DNA of 64,000 nucleotides from Dacryopinax spathularia (lineage: Eukaryota > Basidiomycota > Dacrymycetes > Dacrymycetales > Dacrymycetaceae): NCBI GenBank assembly GCA_037974965.1, contig JBBPFI010000014.1:868001-932000 (forward strand), written 5' to 3'. The position numbers and the translations under genes were made by a program. The notes below the pieces were generated by a model that worked only from the letters and a program-made list of their open reading frames with translations, was not told the origin of the DNA and searched no databases. This document shows, piece by piece, positions 46,513 through 57,162 of the stretch; position 1 is the stretch's first letter, and each line of letters starts with the position of its first letter.

Positions 46513-48653
46513 ATGGCGTCTCCTGTCATTGAGAAAAAGCAGATCCGTGAGGTCGAACACCTTGAGGATTCCGGCAGTGTCGAGAAGGGAGAGCCATCCT
46601 CATTGAGCGGTTCTCAAAATGCCCTTGCGAAGCTCTCTGCAGACGAGAAGGCGCTGAGCACTGTCGCCGCTGTACGCAAGTATTATGTTGCGTTTCTTTG
46701 GGCGATGTATGCGAGTGTTGGTTCTGCCATCGCTGGGTATGATATAACGGTTCGCTGCTTCTCTGGCTTCTTTTCATAGTACACTGCAGGCTCACTTTTT
46801 GTATAGGTTTCTGGTGCTGTCGTGTCAATTCCCTCCTTTCGGCGCGATCTCGGAGACCTCGTCGATGGGCAGTGGGTCATCTCCGCGTCCTGGCAATCCG
46901 GCTTCAATGCCGGCTCCAACATCTTCCAGGCTTTGGGTGCCTTCACAACTGGATTCATCGGGGAGAAGCTTGGGTATGCACAATATGTCTACTCATTTGA
47001 TGAGTTGCGCAGCCTAACCAGCTTCGTAGACGGAAAGGTTCACTATTCGTCGCCTGCATCATATCCATTGGAGCCATCTTCCTCCAATTCTTCATCAAAC
47101 CACACAACTTCGTCATGTTCTTTTTCGGCCGTTCACTCAACGGTTTCGCAGTCGGTAAGACTAGCCGCGGCCAACTGTTTCTATGTACCTTGGTTTTCCT
47201 AATGATTGACCTACCAGGAATCTTCTGCACCATTGCCAGTTCGTACTGTGCAGAAGTATCGCCCCTTCAGCTTCGCGGTGTTACCACTGGTGCGGTGAAT
47301 TTCTGGATCGTCAGTGAGTACCGTCACCGTGATCTAGTTGCTCGAGCTAATATTCCATGCAGTTGGTCAATTGTACGCTCCATTTCAGAGCGCAAAGGTT
47401 GTGGCTGAAACGAGCTGAATAGTTTATCAAATCTTGTCATCCAGGGAACTGGAAATCGGGACGACTCCTTTGCGTATCGCATTCCGCTGTATGTCTTTCT
47501 GCAACCTGAGATTTGCTTCTCTTACACCTCACTTAGTGCCGTTCAATGGATCTTCCCGGTCTTCATTCTTTGCTTCCTTCCATTCGTGCCGGAGTCGCCT
47601 TGGTATCTCGTTCGCAGAGAACGCATTGAAGAGGCGAAGAAGGCCAGCGAGCGCCTATTCGGCGGGACAGGGCTTGACATCGACGTCCATGTTACCTATA
47701 TTAAAGAAACCATCGAACTCGAAGAAAGGATAGCAGGCGAGGGCAAATGGATCGACCTGTTTCGCGGTACGGATTTGCGTCGGACGGTTATAGCGGGCAT
47801 GGTTTTCGTGTGCCAGGAGATGGTGGGCGTTCAGTTCGTCTTGGGCTACAGCGTCTATTTCTTCGAGCTAGCTGGCTTTAACGATGCAAACGCGTTCCAT
47901 CTCGGTGTGGGAACGATGGCGCTGGCGGTAAGTATCTCTCTCGCATGTCATAGCACTGTCGAACTGAAGGCAACAGATCGTGGGCAATCTGCTTGCCATC
48001 TCCTTAACCAACCGTCTTGGCCGCCGTCCCTCTTTTGGGGGATGGTGGTGTGCACCATTGACTGCTTGATGATTGGCGTCCTATCTTTAGTGCCTGGCGA
48101 CGGCGCTCTGTGGGCGATGGGTGTCTTTGTACGTTCATCACCAAGTCGAGCAAGAGTTGCATACTGACTTTCGATATCAAGACAATGCTCTACATGCTCA
48201 TATATCAGGCCGGCATGTGAGTCTTTGTTTCATGCCAAGCTTATACAATCTGCTGACACGAGCACAGTGGCCCGCTTGGGTATTGCATCTTCGCCGAGAT
48301 ATCGACCGCTCGTCTTAGGTCTAAGACGGTGGCATGGGGAGTTGTTGTGAATCAACTGGGCGCTTTGATCATCCAGGTCATCAACCCGTACCTGTACGTG
48401 CCGCACTGTATGTGGATATGTGTACGTTCTGACCAAGCATTCCAGCATCAATCCCGATGAGGCGAACCTTCAGGGTAAGGTAGGCTGGATATTTGGTGGC
48501 CTTGGCGCCATCTTCACCGTCTGGTCTTACTTCGGTATTCCGGAGACGGGTGGGCGGACCATCGACGAGCTCGATATCCTTTTCGAGAAGAGGGTTCCGG
48601 CTCGCAAGTTCAGCACGTATGTCATCCAGGACTCAGATCGTGCTATCGAGTAA
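46513..48653 (+). pseudogene. MFS alpha-glucoside-type sugar transporter, copy with one frameshift
   Basis: Paralogue of the intact transporter at 30598: IAGYDITVSGAVVSIPSFRR, AEVSPLQLRGVTTGAVNFW, PESPWYLVRRERIEEAKKA, DLRRTVIAGMVFVCQEMVG, INPDEANLQGKVGWIFGG and TIDELDILFEKRVPARKFST. All introns have GT-AG ends and the downstream exons stay open to the stop at 48651-48653. At about 48033-48040 the reading frame is lost: after LTNRLGRRPSF the expected V-W-G-M continues one frame away, as if 4 nt were deleted (a TTTG repeat unit). Spliced normally, translation stops near 48067. If the preceding 49-nt intron (47928-47976) is retained, the frame is open again. It could be a recent pseudogene, an intron-retention form, or a base-call error. 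Confidence 0.75.
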
Positions 48654-48868
48654 GAGGGCGGATACGATAAGGAGTGCCTTCAAGCCCTTTAGAGTAGAGA
48701 TGTCGAATAGAGAGCGTTTGCAATCCAATCACCCACTACTCTCCTCCGTCAGCCATTACACCCATCCTTCCGCAGGACTGCGGCTCTCAATGGATCGCTG
48801 GTGCGGTGAGGGTAACATTAGCAATCGCGCGCGATCTGCGCGCATGTATACACGTCCCCAAGCGATCC

Positions 48869-49960
48869 TCAACGGCCCTTCCGCATTTCCGCCTTCTCAT
48901 AAGAGTCCAATGCCCTCCGAAACTCGTCCTCTCTGATGGCTTCACCTGGTAGCCGCCATGGGCCTCGCCATAAGCGGGGTATAGGTAGCCGAAATCTCGG
49001 CGGTTCATGACTGGATGAACTTCAGTTTGGAGACGTCAGCACTGGAGTTAGGAGAGACGTACTACATCTCTGACAAATCGATATGCCACGGCGGGAAGCC
49101 ACATAGCTCCAACGGGCGGGGAATAACCGCAAACGCAGATAGGGTGGTGGGGCGCACAGGATGGATAAGGAGCAGGTCTGGGGACGAGAAGGAGGCTGAA
49201 GGCAGAATGGTCAGAAAGGCATGCTATACACGAAGAAATTATCACCCACCTTTGACAAGTTCGTCAATCTCTGCCACAGAAACCCTTTTTGAAGATGGGG
49301 GACGCGTTCGAGCTCGCGAGGCAAGTGTTTGGGCCGCCACCGCGATAAGCGGTTTGGAATGGTCAAATGATAGGACTTCCACTCTTGGCGGTGGATATTT
49401 TGATGGGTCTTCTAGAGTACGTGTGGGTGCTGAGAGCCCCTTCCGTCTTCTCCGTACGTCCTTACGAGTGGGTGTGTCGGAATCGGAGAGGCCGTCAATT
49501 GATGAAGGCGGGGTGGGCCGGGACGAGGCAGGTGGAGTAAGTGGTAGCTCTAGGTGCATTTCCCGCGCTGGAGGGGTGGATATCGGCGAGATAGCTGCGG
49601 GAAGCAGTTCTCGAAGAATGGTTTGGTGTCGTTGCAGCACCCCTGCACTCATGTCGCGTTGAGTACATCGCTGAGTGACCGTAGAGCACTCGCACCTTGT
49701 CGGTCATAGAAAGACAGCTCCTGCACTCCTATTTGTCTTGCCCATCCTTCTATACTCTTGCAACTCTCGAGAAGCACTTGCGCATCCTCCAGTCCTGCGT
49801 CCTGAAAGCAAACTGCGAGGTGCTTTGGTATGCGGCGCCTGTCCGCTTGGAGGGGTTTTGGGGCGCGTTTGGGTGTGAAGATGCGGACGACATTACGGCA
49901 AGCATGGAGTACGACACGAGCCAAGTGCAGCAAAAGCAGGAGTATTGTATAGATAGACAT
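48869..49960 (-). CDS. NUS1: Dehydrodolichyl diphosphate synthase subunit Nus1 (NgBR)
   Basis: Non-catalytic partner of the cis-prenyltransferase that makes dolichol for protein glycosylation at the ER. Exons 49960-49696, 49642-49250, 49195-49063 and 49010-48869 sum to 311 codons (310 aa). A single N-terminal membrane segment (MSIYTILLLLLHLARVVLHA) precedes PKHLAVCFQD, CKSIEGWARQIGVQELSFYD (conserved helix and strand), PDLLLIHPVRPTTLSAF, CGFPPWHIDLSEMY and a C-terminal helix ending EKAEMRKGR. The last residues contain the RxG motif (RKG) that is essential in human NgBR and yeast Nus1. The long Pro/Ser-rich insert before the last third is not conserved. The final acceptor was chosen because it alone yields the RxG end. 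Confidence 0.85.
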
Positions 49961-50212
49961 CGAAGGAGAGACTGTGGAGAAATGCAGGTATATGCGGTCA
50001 CCGCCAATGCCGTGTCGCGCGAAAAAGGCAATCGCGATGAGGGACGTGGAAGACGCCCGGAGGCATTTGGTGTAAGTTTAGCGCCCAGGCTTCTGGTGTA
50101 TAACTAGGGGTAGTGATAGCACTGCTCGTGAGAGGATATCTACTATCATACATACATCATGTTGACTGATTCTACAAGTGTAAGAAGAAGTGAATCACCG
50201 ATTTAATGCGTT

Positions 50213-51866
50213 TCAGGAAACGAGGTCCGCTTCGGAGTGTGTTAGAGGCGTCAAGCTCTCGGGCGAGTGAGACGGCTTCTTCGGCAAGGCCAAAACGATT
50301 TGAGCTGGTCCCACATCCGCTTCACTAGCAACTACATCCCCAGTGATGGACAAGGTCAGTTTCCAGAGTACTGAAAGAGCGTGGGAACTCACGGTCGTAT
50401 TTCTCAAGCGCAGCTGCAACCATTTGCTTGTAGAGATCCGGAAGCCGTAAACGGAAGGTGAGGAGTGTGGCGGTTATAAGATGGTATCCCCACGCATAGC
50501 TCAGCAACACGGCGGCGGTGTGTAGATCGGCAGCGGGCACGGTCCCATCTTCGCTGCCTTTCGGTCCCATCTCGTTGAGGACGACTTTTAAGGCAGCCTG
50601 GAAGCCTTCCCGCCCAACTTTGGCGAGGCATTCGACGTAGGCGTCCCAGTTGTTCTTGGACAGCGGGTGCTTCTTGCTTCGTAGTTCCCGCCAGATACGT
50701 TTGGCGCGTTCGCCATCTTTAGCATGACCACAAGCATCCATTATAATGCTGACAAGCGCTGTACTGTTGGCCCGGACGTCCTCCGGCAACTCGTCCCAGA
50801 GATCAAAAGCAGCCGTGAAATTTCGGGCGAAGCCGTACGCATTCATGAGAGCACCCCACACGTGCACGGACGGAGTGCCTTGAAAATCATGGCGCACGTA
50901 GTGGTCAATCACTTCAACGTATCTGCCCACGTCTGCCTCCATCACCCGCAAGGAGTCGGGTCCAGGCTTTTTCTGGTTGTAGACCGCTCGGCAGTATTGT
51001 CGGAGAAGGATCACAAGAGTTCTTCCGACGTCAACTTCTTCTGCTCCCTGGCTTTGTCCGTACTCGATCATCTCGAGCACATGTCGCGCGGAGGGAAATG
51101 GCGACGAGTCGCTCCGCTTGAAGATAAAGAAGGTAAGAATCGTGACATAGTTCATTCTGGCCTTTGCGAGGTCTCGCAGGAGGAGGTAATATTTGAAGGC
51201 TTCATCATGGGTACCGGTGCGCTGGATTGCACCCCGTATGTGGTACAGAACTTCGTTGGCGGGAAGGCGTATCCCTCTGGCGCGCATGTCCTCGCAGACT
51301 GTCCGGACGTCATCATAGGCTAGTTTCGCGAGGAGAGGGCGTAGAACGATGGCGAAGATCCCTTCGTCGAGTAGTGTTCCCGGTGGAGACCTCGCTATCA
51401 GGTCCTGATAAATTGACATCGCCGCCTTGGTATCCCCACGCTCCGGCTGCCCCGGTGGACACAGCGCGCGCAGAATGCTCAAAGTCATGGAAATCGGCGG
51501 CCTTGTGATTGTCCGATAGACACCGAGCAAGCTTGCGATAGATGCGGGTGTTGGCGCTGTACGCCTCGCTAGCTTTCGGTGCAGCGTCGTCTGCTTTACG
51601 CGTAAAGCCACCATTTCCATAGGCGTGAGGGCGGCGGAGGGATTGGTGTTGGGTAGATTGACCTTGAGCGGGGACTGGGAGGCGCTCGATGATACCGCAT
51701 CGAGGAGTGGTACTTTCGAACCATTCGCGAGGCCAGAGTCGAGTATTGAGGGGGGTTCTGCCTTGATCGAACTGGAGAGCGTCGCAGTGTGTCTTCGAAG
51801 CGCAGGAAGCTGGACGACTGTTGTTTGCAGCCAGCGGACATCGCCGCAAACACGTCGTCTCTTCAT
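50213..51866 (-). CDS. PPR-type mitochondrial protein
   Basis: Exons 51866-50393 and 50331-50213 give 531 codons (530 aa). The basic N-terminus MKRRRVCGDVRWLQTTVVQL could be a mitochondrial presequence. PPR-like helices: AMSIYQDLIARSPPG, YDDVRTVCEDMRARGIRLP, DEAFKYYLLLRDLAKARMNY, VHVWGALMNAYGFARNFTAA, STALVSIIMDACGHAKDGER and NNWDAYVECLAKVGREGF. The 62-nt terminal intron uses a good GTGAGT donor; without it the frame ends soon after with an unlike tail. The role is probably organelle RNA metabolism; the target is unknown. It is divergent from the secreted protein gene at 52201. Confidence 0.72.
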
Positions 51867-52200
51867 ACTTGGGATCTATCCAGCGATTGCACAGCGACCA
51901 AGCTCCTTAGGCCTGCAGGGACATTATCGAGTCAACATGCCGCGGAAGGAAGACAGCGCCCAGAGATGATCGAAAGTAAAGGTTATGGGAGAGGCAGGAG
52001 TGACTGCTACATTGAAAACAGGAAAAGCCTCCGTTCATTAGTGAACCCTAGAAGGCTTCTTGTGGTTATGCAGAAGCATTCCAACAATCACGAAGGTCGA
52101 AGCTTAACCATAGCAACCCAACTCGGCCCCAAGTCCTCGCATAAGCGCGTGTGGTGTGCATCATGCCGTGCGCAAGGCATCTGCTCAACGACCACCTACG
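51867..52200. other. Divergent intergenic, 334 bp
   Basis: Between the divergent starts of the PPR gene and the secreted protein gene. No distinctive element seen. Confidence 0.35.
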
Positions 52201-53832
52201 ATGGAGTGCCTCAAGCGTGGTCTACTGGTAGCAGCTCTTGCAGCAACCTATGCATTGGCACAGTGTAGCACGCCAGAGTTCTTCGGGTCGTCTGAGATCC
52301 TGCCTATCGGACAAAGGGCGTTCAGCGTCGTCAACGGCGGCAACGGCGGCTGCAGCGGAGGAGGGCTGAGCGGCAATGTCTGGCTGATCAGACCTGGGGT
52401 ACGCAAATCTGCTATGTGCACTCGGACAGGATGTCTTATGCTTCGGACAGGATAGTAGCTTCCAAGCTATCCAGATGGGTTACTTTGACGCCACGAACGG
52501 CGGGAATCCCAACAACTCGATCGTCGCGCCATCAGTGTCCAACCCAGGCTATGGCTACCGAATCATCATCGCGCCCGACCCATCCTCCACACCCATAGCG
52601 ACCTCACCTACGTTCGCGCTCGTTACGAACGATTGGTATTCGCAGTCCTTCGACGCTGTCGCGATCGTGTATCCCAGCCCGCAGAGTGACAGCACAACGT
52701 GGAGTAGCGGCGGCGAGCAGCTGCTCGCTTATCAGGCGTTCGAGAACTTGGACCTCAGCAGCTTCACTGTCCTATTATATAACGCGGATGTACGTCGCGA
52801 TTATCCCAAAGCTCGTTAAGTAGTTACTGACCAGTTTTTAGGATGTCTCTCAATCACCAACAACAGTCACGACCGGCGTACCCATCCCATCAATAGATCA
52901 AACGACAGACTTGTACTACTTCACGATCCAAAACACCCTGCCGACAGGGTCGCATTACCAGCTCGTCCTAGTCCCATCAGCAGATCAGACCGACAAGGTC
53001 CTGTCGATGAGTGGGCTGCTGCAGATCCAGGATGGGAACAGCGGACCTGCTACTTTGTGCGTGTGATCTGGTTCTTTTGCAACGCAACGTACTGATCACA
53101 CTTACAGCCCTTACACTTACACGCAAGTGCGGACGATCGGCGCATCCGCTGCTGCAACGTCTGCTTCTAGCTCTGGTTCAAGTGCAGGATCATCGACATC
53201 TGGTATGTACAATGTTATTTCGTCATATCTATCCTTGATTTATCACTTCATCATTTATTCACCCACTTGTTCCTTACTTCTGTCTTTTCCGGCCTTTCTC
53301 GCCTCCGCGCGAACTTCAGCTTATTTGTGACCTAGTGTCTGCATCTTCATCAGAGGCCTCTTCTTCCACTAGATCTGCAACTTCACCTTCTACTTCAACA
53401 TCTTCCCCGTCGGCTTTACCCGTCGAGAACCCCTACCCTTCACAAACACCATCTAACCATCCCTCAGGATCAACAGCAACCTCAAGCACGAGCGGATCCG
53501 CCTCGACCTCCAGCTCCGGCTCCTCCACAGCAAGCGCCTCTTCCGCCTCCTCCATCACGAGCACGACCTCTACCTCCAGCGTACCAGCAAGCACCACCCT
53601 CACATCGGGGGGAACGACCCTCGTCGTCCCCGCTAGCGCCGAGCCGTCGGGAATGACACCTAGCTCCCGAGCAGGCCAGAGCACGCAAGCAGGCGGGGGT
53701 GGGAGTACGCTGCCGCAAGCGAGCCTGTCATCCTCGTCATCTACCTCGGGCGCATTGCGTGTTCTTGTTAATTCTTGGCGCGCTTCGTTGGTTGTTTCGA
53801 TGCTGTTTGCTGCCGTCTTGGTATTGGTGTGA
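52201..53832 (+). CDS. Secreted Ser/Thr-rich protein, probably GPI-anchored
   Basis: Five exons (52201-52398, 52451-52789, 52842-53056, 53108-53202, 53336-53832) sum to 448 codons (447 aa). Signal peptide MECLKRGLLVAALAATYALA, then a globular domain of about 230 residues (FFGSSEILPIGQRAF, GYFDATNGGNPNNS, LDLSSFTVLLYNAD, YYFTIQNTLPTGSHYQL), then a long Ser/Thr-rich, O-glycosylation-prone stalk, and a hydrophobic C-terminal end (ASLVVSMLFAAVLVLV) preceded by a small-residue region fitting a GPI omega site. The N-terminal domain resembles Ser-Thr-rich GPI-anchored proteins of basidiomycete walls; I do not assign a function. Its 3' end faces the repeat-peptide precursor at 54060, 227 bp away. Confidence 0.78.
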
Positions 53833-54059
53833 ATGCTTTGGAGGGCTTGGAGAAGGATGAGGACGGAACAGTATCCTGCATGGTCTTCATACCGCATGAC
53901 CCTTTCAACCTTGTTTTGTAGCAATAGGCATTCACGACATAATCATTCATGGACTCTGGCAGAGCACCTTGACGCGAACAATCCTATCTATACCGCTAGA
54001 GAAAAACACAGATGATCATCGCCTCCTTTTATAGCGACCTTGTACCGGACAGAGTGTGA

Positions 54060-54683
54060 CTATGCAGCATCAGCCCGATCCCATACCTTCGGCCTTGGAG
54101 GGATAAGGATCCCATCAACTTCGTCATCCCCCAAGTCAAGGTCGGTGACCTGCCTCTCCCATGTCTTAGGCCGGGGAGGGATCAGTATCCCATCCGTCTC
54201 TCCCTCCTCCACGACCGTAACCTGCCTCTCCCACGTCTTAGGCCGCGGAGGGATCAAGATCCCATCAACCTCCCCATCCCCCAAATCCAACTCCACCTCA
54301 ACACCCTCCCCCTCCCTCTCCCAGACCTTAGGCCTAGGCGGGATCAACAAGAAATCATCATCCGCGATCTCTTCGGGGATCTTGTCCAGCATCACATAGG
54401 CCATCGTATCCGGCGCCGGCACCTCCTCTGACCCTCCGCTGGTTGTAGAAGTAGTGGACTTGTCGGTTGAGGAATCGGGCTCGGAGGAGGGCTTGAAGGG
54501 GGTTCTGTAGAGGAGGGCTTTTGAGCGGATGTGGTCGAACCGCTGTACAGCATTATGAGCATGGGGGTTGAGCAGATGCAGCGATGGGAAGGGGCTCACG
54601 ATTGCGTTCCGGTCCATGCGCGATGGGAGCGCTTTTGCGAGCGCTACTGCCAGGAAGGCATAGAGTACTAGCAGGGCGCGCAT
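54060..54683 (-). CDS. Secreted precursor with four ILIPPRPKxW repeats
   Basis: Intronless, 207 aa. Signal peptide MRALLVLYAFLAVALA, a Ser/Thr-rich middle (residues 65-90), then four copies of a 13-residue unit: FLLIPPRPKVWER (111-123), GILIPPRPKTWER (141-153), GILIPPRPKTWER (165-177) and GILIPPRPKVWDR (191-203). Each unit is preceded by an acidic triplet (DDD, EVD, ETD, EVD) and units are separated by acidic spacers of 11-17 residues; two spacers share LDLGDxEVD. Between units 2 and 3, all four DNA differences are synonymous. The second Pro of the core uses a different codon in each copy. No KR or RR Kex2 site lies between units, so any cleavage would be after Arg or at Asp-Gly. It looks like a multi-peptide precursor or repeat ligand; I know no matching family. 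A TATATAAG-like stretch lies about 65 bp upstream. Confidence 0.72.
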   Translation of the reverse strand: MRALLVLYAFLAVALAKALPSRMDRNAIVSPFPSLHLLNPHAHNAVQRFDHIRSKALLYRTPFKPSSEPDSSTDKSTTSTTSGGSEEVPAPDTMAYVMLDKIPEEIADDDFLLIPPRPKVWEREGEGVEVELDLGDGEVDGILIPPRPKTWERQVTVVEEGETDGILIPPRPKTWERQVTDLDLGDDEVDGILIPPRPKVWDRADAA

Positions 54684-55098
54684 CTTTCGAGGGTTTTTCG
54701 TTTGTGGTGAAAGTTACAGAGCGACTATAGATTACAGGTTGCACTTATATTGCGGTGTCGATAGAGACAATGCTCCAAGGTGGCTGGTACGTACTATGTG
54801 GAGACGTGTCTTTGGGGCTGGACAAGCCATTGCCTCCTCTTTCAAGGCGACATCCGGAGCCCAAGTGCCAGGGACAGATCTAGGCTCCATCTGTCGTTCC
54901 GATCCAGCCATCATGATAGACAGATACCGAAAGACATCGGAGCTCCCGCTTGGTGATGGCCGGATTGGAGATGAGGCGGATGCCCCTCCCCGATCTGAGG
55001 TAGACCCAAGCATATCCATCAGTCACGTGAATACGAGCGCGTCGCGTCCCTCATCGATCGCATCGACTCTCCTCAGCCTCGGTTGGTCATATCTGCTC
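54684..55098. promoter_or_regulatory. Divergent promoter of repeat-peptide gene and WRAP73
   Basis: 415 bp between divergent ATGs. On the minus strand, AATATAAGTGC at about 54742-54752 is a TATA-like element for the repeat-peptide gene. The WRAP73 frame is open upstream to 54739 but looks like leader, not protein. Confidence 0.4.
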
Positions 55099-56916
55099 AT
55101 GGACTTTACAGATCTGTACAAACATGCCTCTCAACTATGCGCATTCTCGCCTTCTGGCTCGCAGATCTTGACTGCTACGTATGACCGGCTTATTATCCGG
55201 CTTGCGTCGACTTTGCAGATCACGCGGACGTGGGAGATCGACCCCCTCCCTTCTGCTTCCTCGCAGATCCTCAAATCCAAGTCGGCAGGAGGAGGGAGGA
55301 GCGCTCTCGCCACTTCGACCGTGAACAAGAGCGGTGGGATAACGGGGATAGGTTGGAGCGCGGATGGGGAGTATGTGTTGGCTTGTTTGGCCGGGAGGGG
55401 CATTGTGGAGGTGCGGAGTGCGAAGGAAGGTGAGGAGGAAGAGAGGTGGGAGGCGAAGATCGAGGCTGGCGTTGAGGGATTAGCGAGAGCGGAATGGGCA
55501 CCGGATGGGAGGAGCATAATATGCTGGTCAGAATGGGGTGTACGTCACGTCATCCATGAACCCCTCGTATCGTCTTGGCTGATGTCCGTCCAGCTGAGGC
55601 TGACAGTTCATGCGCTCACAACTGGACAATCTACCGTCATCCCACAACCGACATACCCAGATCGCGGTCATGCGTTCTCACGAGATGGCCGGTGGCTAGC
55701 ATTGGCAACGAGGAAAGGCGGAAAGGATTTCCTGAATGTGCATGACGCGCTCGAGAAGTATGCACTGGTCAGAGTACGTTCTACATCTGGTCATGCAGTG
55801 TCGCGATTAATGGTTCTCCAGCAATCAGCTCTACCGACGAATGCGCTTGCAGACATAAGTTTGTCGCCCGACGGGCTGTATGTGGCAGTATGGGAGACGC
55901 TCCTCGATGTGCGTGCTCCACCTCTACAGGATAATGCATTCCTGACAACAGCCATTCCAGTACAAACTGCACATCCTCACCCTTGACGGTCGCCTCCAAT
56001 CCACTTTCATACCCTCAGGACCCTTCGCCGATACGGGCCTCGGCGTTCGTACCGTCAGCTGGCACCCCAATTCCGGCTTCATAGCCGTCGGAGGATGGGA
56101 CGACAAGATCCATATCCTTGCCAAGCTTGCGGACTGGAAGTCTGTAGCGACGTTGGAGATGAGTGCGAAGATAGGGACGGATTCAGGGGTGGTGCGTACT
56201 CCGTGTCCGACCTGCGAAGGTGGGTAGCTGATGAGGTGAATAGAGTGCCTGGGTGGAACCGTTCGGCTGGCTGGAAGCGACTATGCATCGCGGATTCGTA
56301 CAATGCATGCGTCTTCACTCTTATTATGCTGCCTCCAACCTGACTCACGTGGTGCAGACACACCATCCCATCTCCCCCTCTCCCTCCCCGTCGTCCGCCC
56401 CGACCCCGCCCGCGTACCCCTCCGAAGCGGCGCCGCCCAACTCGACTTCTCCCCCTGCGGCCGCTACCTCCTCGTCCGATCCGAAACGACCCCTACAGCC
56501 CTGCACATCTTCTCCTTCCCCCCTCCCACTCTGCCCTTCTTCCCGCAGTTGCACAGCGTCCTATTACACGAAACCCGAGTATTCACCGCCAAGTGGAAAC
56601 CATGGCCGCAGGCAGGCGGGTATCGCCTTGCTGCAGGGTGTGAAGGCAAAGGAGCTGTATACCTGTGGAGCGACGAGAATGAGTGGGAAGGCGACGAGGA
56701 GACGGACGCGAGGCAAGGGATGGCAGATTGTTGTAGTGTTCCTGCTCGTAAGCCCTCCTCGCACCGTTTCCTTTGGAGTGCGTCCTGATGTGGGGAATAG
56801 GCAAGTTTGAGCTGAAGGATATTGCGTGGTCGCCCGATGGGAACGGGATGATCTTGTTTGATAGGGATACGTTTTGTTGCGCTTTTGAGGTCCCGCCGGA
56901 GCCGGGAACTCCTTGA
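55099..56916 (+). CDS. WD-repeat protein WRAP73 homologue
   Basis: Centrosome/spindle-pole WD40 protein family (human WRAP73, partner of SSX2IP/Msd1 in microtubule anchoring). Exons 55099-55539, 55594-55773, 55822-55908, 55961-56191, a short fifth exon, 56358-56747 and 56801-56916; about 503 aa. Start MDFTDLYKHASQLCAFSPSG matches the family N-terminus; then SILxxW-type strands, ITGIGWSADGEYVLACL, WAPDGRSIICWSEWG, FSRDGRWLALATRKGGKDF, LSPDGLYVAVWETLLDYKLH, VSWHPNSGFIAVGGWDDKIH, LDFSPCGRYLLVRSE, GKGAVYLWS and IAWSPDGNGMILFDRDTFCC. The fifth exon is ambiguous: 56244-56310 (WVEPFGWLEATMHRGF) or 56246-56297 both keep frame; I prefer the first. The first intron is stop-free and a multiple of three. 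Confidence 0.8.
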
Positions 56917-57162
56917 GATGTATCGTCGTCTGTTCCGTCGGGCATAACTCACCTGCAACATCTTGCGGGCAGTCGGGGCAATATCAGGGTATCTTCCCTG
57001 CACCCGCTCATTGGCCTCACCAAATCCGGTGGAGGATTTCGTTTATGGGCCTATGTGATGATGTACATTATGGATGTTCTCTACCTTCCAGAGTGGTCAT
57101 TAAGATATTAATGTTGTCGATTGATCGAATCTTCCTTCCGCTGCCTGGCCATTCCTCCTGAC

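Noticed and set aside
53433-53924. 163-codon Glu/Val-rich minus-strand frame
   Set aside because: Antisense shadow of the Ser/Thr stalk of the GPI-type protein.
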